Positions 6,643 through 8,351 of a stretch of DNA of 8,351 nt are shown one piece after another. Every line of letters starts with the position of its first letter. Positions within the stretch are counted from its first letter, which is position 1. The notes under the pieces were generated by a model. That model had not been told where the DNA came from. It was given only the letters and a program-made list of their open reading frames with translations, and searched no databases. The translations under genes were made by a program, and so were the position numbers. Source of the stretch: CAIWXH01 sp964555675 (lineage in GTDB: Bacteria > Chloroflexota > Chloroflexia > Chloroflexales > Chloroflexaceae). The stretch lies in assembly GCA_964555675.1 (NCBI GenBank), contig CAZKTU010000270.1:1-8351 (forward strand). Direction: 5' to 3'.

Positions 6643-6668
6643 GAGCATAGCGGCGCTGCGTCCGACGG

Positions 6669-6682
6669 CCGGGACGCCCCGG
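6669..6682. promoter_or_regulatory. 5-4-5 dyad upstream of the membrane STAS gene, possible operator
   Basis: CCGGG, ACGC, CCCGG form an inverted repeat ending 3 bp before the TATACT at 6686-6691, in the zone shared by the two divergent promoters. In such GC-rich DNA a 5-bp G/C dyad can arise by chance, so the call is tentative. Confidence 0.25.
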
Positions 6683-6685
6683 TAG

Positions 6686-6691
6686 TATACT
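6686..6691 (+). promoter_or_regulatory. Putative -10 element (TATACT) for the membrane STAS gene
   Basis: TATACT is the same hexamer used at 1440-1445 in front of the phosphatase gene. Initiation would fall near 6698, about 45 nt before the ATG. As at the other site, there is no recognisable -35 hexamer at normal spacing. Confidence 0.4.
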
Positions 6692-6742
6692 GCCAGCAGA
6701 CCCCTGCCCACGACCACGCTGGAAGCTCCCCGGAGAAGGACC

Positions 6743-7825
6743 ATGCGCCCCCTGCCCCTCGCACCGATCCTCACCGTCGCCCATCCCGACCCGGATGTGC
6801 GGCGCCGCAGCCAGTTGCTCGTGCTGATCGACCTGATCCTGCTCGGCTTTATCATCGTGGCGAGCCTGCTGCTGCTGCTCCAGCCGACTCAGCGCAGCAC
6901 CAACGTCGCGCTGCTGCTTATGGCCGGCATCGTGCTCGGCTCGCTCGCCCTCGCCGTGCGCGCGCGCATCACCCTGGCGGCGGGCCTGCTGCTCGCGCCG
7001 CTGCTGCTCGCGCCGCCGGCGATCGTGCTGGTCCGCGGCAGCCTCGTGGTGACCCTGTTCTTCCTCGCCATCTCGGTCTTCGTGGCCAGCCTCGTGCTGC
7101 GGCCGCGCCAGGTCTGGGTCGTGGGGCTGCTGGCGCTGCTGGGCATCGCGCTCGTGCGGCTGCGGGTTGGGCCAAACCCGGTGGACGGGGCGCTCTACCC
7201 GAACCTGCTGATCGGGCCGGCCCTCATGGTCCTCCAGGTGACCCTCTTCGGCTACCTCGGGGCGCGGGCCAGCAGCACGGCCCTCGACGCCAGCCAGCAT
7301 GCCCGCGAAGAGGTCGACGACGCCCGCCGGGGCCTGCAGCAGGCCAACGCGCGCCTCGAGGCCGATGTCGGCGCCCGCACCGCCGAGCTGCGGCAGGCCC
7401 TCGACGAGCTCGGCGCGCGGGCCGCCGCCCAGGAGCGCCTGCTGGCCGAGGTGAGCGCCCAGCGCGAGGTGATCCGCGAGATGAGCGTGCCGGTGCTGCC
7501 GGTCTCGGCGACGACCCTGGTCATGCCCCTGGTCGGCGCCCTCGACAGCCGGCGCCTGCGCGAGCTCCAGGCCCAGGCCCTGGCCGCAGTCGAGCGCTCG
7601 CGGGCCAGGCGGCTCATCCTCGATATCACCGGCGTGCCCATCGTCGATACCCAGGTCGCCCGCGGGCTGCTCGAGACGATCAGGGCCGTCGGCCTGCTCG
7701 GCGCCGAGTCTATGCTGGTTGGGGTCAGGCCCGAGGTGGCCCAGACGATTGTCGGGCTGGGCATCGATCTGGAGGGCGTGCGCACCGCGGCGACGCTACA
7801 GGCCGCCCTGAAGGCTAGCCCTTGA
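6743..7825 (+). CDS. Integral-membrane RsbR-type STAS protein (membrane helices, coiled coil, STAS)
   Basis: A 360-residue protein with five or six membrane helices in the first half (about 25-46, 54-72, 76-97, 100-119, 123-140 and 153-173), a charged coiled-coil stretch (about 183-246), and a C-terminal STAS domain (about 249-356). The STAS part is clearly of the RsbR class: PVLPVSATTLVMPLVGALDSRR (250-271), LILDITGVPIVDTQVA (291-306) and MLVGVRPEVAQTIVGLGIDL (324-343). T303 in VDT and S269 in LDS lie 34 residues apart, as do the two phosphorylated threonines of B. subtilis RsbR (T205 and T171), so both phosphosites appear kept, one as Ser. RsbR proteins build stressosomes with RsbS and release the RsbT kinase on stress. 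GGAGAAGGA precedes the ATG. No RsbS, RsbT or sigma-factor gene is in the window. The 3' end overlaps the convergent oxidoreductase by 11 bp. Confidence 0.9.
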   Translation: MRPLPLAPILTVAHPDPDVRRRSQLLVLIDLILLGFIIVASLLLLLQPTQRSTNVALLLMAGIVLGSLALAVRARITLAAGLLLAPLLLAPPAIVLVRGSLVVTLFFLAISVFVASLVLRPRQVWVVGLLALLGIALVRLRVGPNPVDGALYPNLLIGPALMVLQVTLFGYLGARASSTALDASQHAREEVDDARRGLQQANARLEADVGARTAELRQALDELGARAAAQERLLAEVSAQREVIREMSVPVLPVSATTLVMPLVGALDSRRLRELQAQALAAVERSRARRLILDITGVPIVDTQVARGLLETIRAVGLLGAESMLVGVRPEVAQTIVGLGIDLEGVRTAATLQAALKASP

Positions 7826-8351
7826 TCCCTAGCTCGGCCAGGCGCTCGGGGGTCGGGTCGCCCTCGACGCTCCAGCCGTGGCGGCGATAATACTCCGAGA
7901 GCAGGTCGGCCAACTGGGGCAGGTGCCCGGCCGCCCGGCCTTCGGTCAGGGGCTCCTCGCGCCAGCGGGCGGGCAGCTCGTCGCGGGCGCCGTTGTCGGC
8001 GTAGCGGCGGGCGAAGAGGCGCTCGATGGTGATGATGCGCTCCCCAAGGCGGGCCATATCGGTGGCGCCGACCGCCCCGCCTGTGGCCGCCGAAGTCAGG
8101 GCCAGCAGCTCGCCGGGCGAGATCTGGTAGCCCATCAGGCCCAGGCGCCGGCAGATCCCGACCGAGTCGAGGGCGGCGGCGAAACGCTCGTGCCAGATCA
8201 GCCGCATCACCTTGCCCTTCACGGCCTGGGGGTGCGATGGCTCGTCCGGCAGCCAGGCCGGTGGGTCGGGCGCCAGCTCCTCGTAGGTCATGGCGTAGCG
8301 GAAGTCGCCGCCGATCGGCGCCGTCGCCATGGCCAGGGCCACCTCGGTGAG
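7815..8351 (-). CDS. Tungsten-type aldehyde:ferredoxin oxidoreductase, C-terminal part (N-terminus beyond right edge)
   Basis: The frame is open to the right edge and gives the last 178 residues of an AOR-family enzyme, which oxidises aldehydes to acids with ferredoxin using a tungsten (or molybdenum) bis-pterin cofactor and a [4Fe-4S] cluster. Recognition rests on the C-terminal family blocks: LDSVGICRRLG (61-71 of the fragment), whose D-x-x-G-x-C cysteine is the fourth cluster ligand in archaeal AOR; LGERIITIERLFARRY (102-117); DELPARWREEPLTEG (124-138); and LADLLSEYYRRHGWSVEGDPTPERLAELG (148-176), all with the typical spacing. The first three cluster cysteines and the cofactor-binding N-domain would lie outside the window, at higher coordinates. 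The GTG at 8342 is not taken as the start, since the frame continues upstream and the family is about 600 residues long. The stop lies inside the STAS gene end. Confidence 0.87.
   Translation of the reverse strand, partial: LTEVALAMATAPIGGDFRYAMTYEELAPDPPAWLPDEPSHPQAVKGKVMRLIWHERFAAALDSVGICRRLGLMGYQISPGELLALTSAATGGAVGATDMARLGERIITIERLFARRYADNGARDELPARWREEPLTEGRAAGHLPQLADLLSEYYRRHGWSVEGDPTPERLAELGIKG

Noticed and set aside
6628..6855. N-terminal extension of proB up to 76 residues
   Set aside because: The extension is basic and unrelated to ProB, overlaps the promoter region and the STAS gene, and MSETPITRIVVKLGTS already fits the family N-terminus.
6638..7300. Minus-strand open frame rich in Gln, His, Arg and Glu opposite the STAS gene
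   Set aside because: Composition mirrors the Leu-rich membrane helices on the plus strand; no ribosome binding site or family motif.
1..8351. tRNA, rRNA, CRISPR array, insertion sequence or attachment site
   Set aside because: No cloverleaf-like segment, regularly spaced repeats, transposase motifs or terminal inverted repeats were seen; gaps between genes are all 135 bp or shorter.

Overview
The window is an ordinary-looking but densely packed chromosomal segment of a very GC-rich bacterium. It holds nine protein genes, two of them cut by the window edges, and no RNA gene, insertion sequence, phage gene or CRISPR array that I can see. The gene set suggests a filamentous or thermophilic Chloroflexota bacterium: a stand-alone SpoIIE-type phosphatase, a membrane-bound RsbR-type STAS protein, an LCP wall-polymer ligase with a LytR_C tail, a tungsten-type aldehyde oxidoreductase and a COG3375-type GNAT protein. 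This assignment is an inference from gene content and protein style and was not tested.

Left part (1-3730): an NAD-type aldehyde dehydrogenase on the minus strand, truncated at the left edge, diverges from a plus-strand pair, an RsbX/SpoIIE-like PP2C phosphatase followed by an LCP transferase. The 135-bp divergent gap carries a perfect extended -10 for the dehydrogenase, a TATACT -10 for the phosphatase and, between them, a perfect 6-1-6 dyad that could be an operator for both.

Middle (3731-4706): a MaoC/PhaJ-type enoyl-CoA hydratase with a strong ribosome binding site, a GC-rich hairpin, and a small three-helix GlsB/YeaQ-type membrane protein. The latter ends 19 bp inside the convergent minus-strand operon that follows.

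Right part (4688-8351): proB (glutamate 5-kinase with PUA domain) and a COG3375-type GNAT acyltransferase form a minus-strand operon joined by an ATGA overlap, with proA absent. proB diverges from a plus-strand gene for an integral-membrane RsbR-type protein (membrane helices, coiled coil, STAS). That gene ends 11 bp inside the C-terminal part of an aldehyde:ferredoxin oxidoreductase running off the right edge.

Functionally the window mixes aldehyde oxidation (NAD-linked and ferredoxin-linked), proline synthesis, fatty acyl-CoA or PHA precursor metabolism, cell-wall polymer attachment, and two parts of a partner-switching (stressosome-like) signalling pathway. The most interesting points are the membrane RsbR protein and its possible link with the phosphatase 4.5 kb away, the divergent operator-like dyad, the apparently leaderless proB promoter, and the proB-GNAT coupling.
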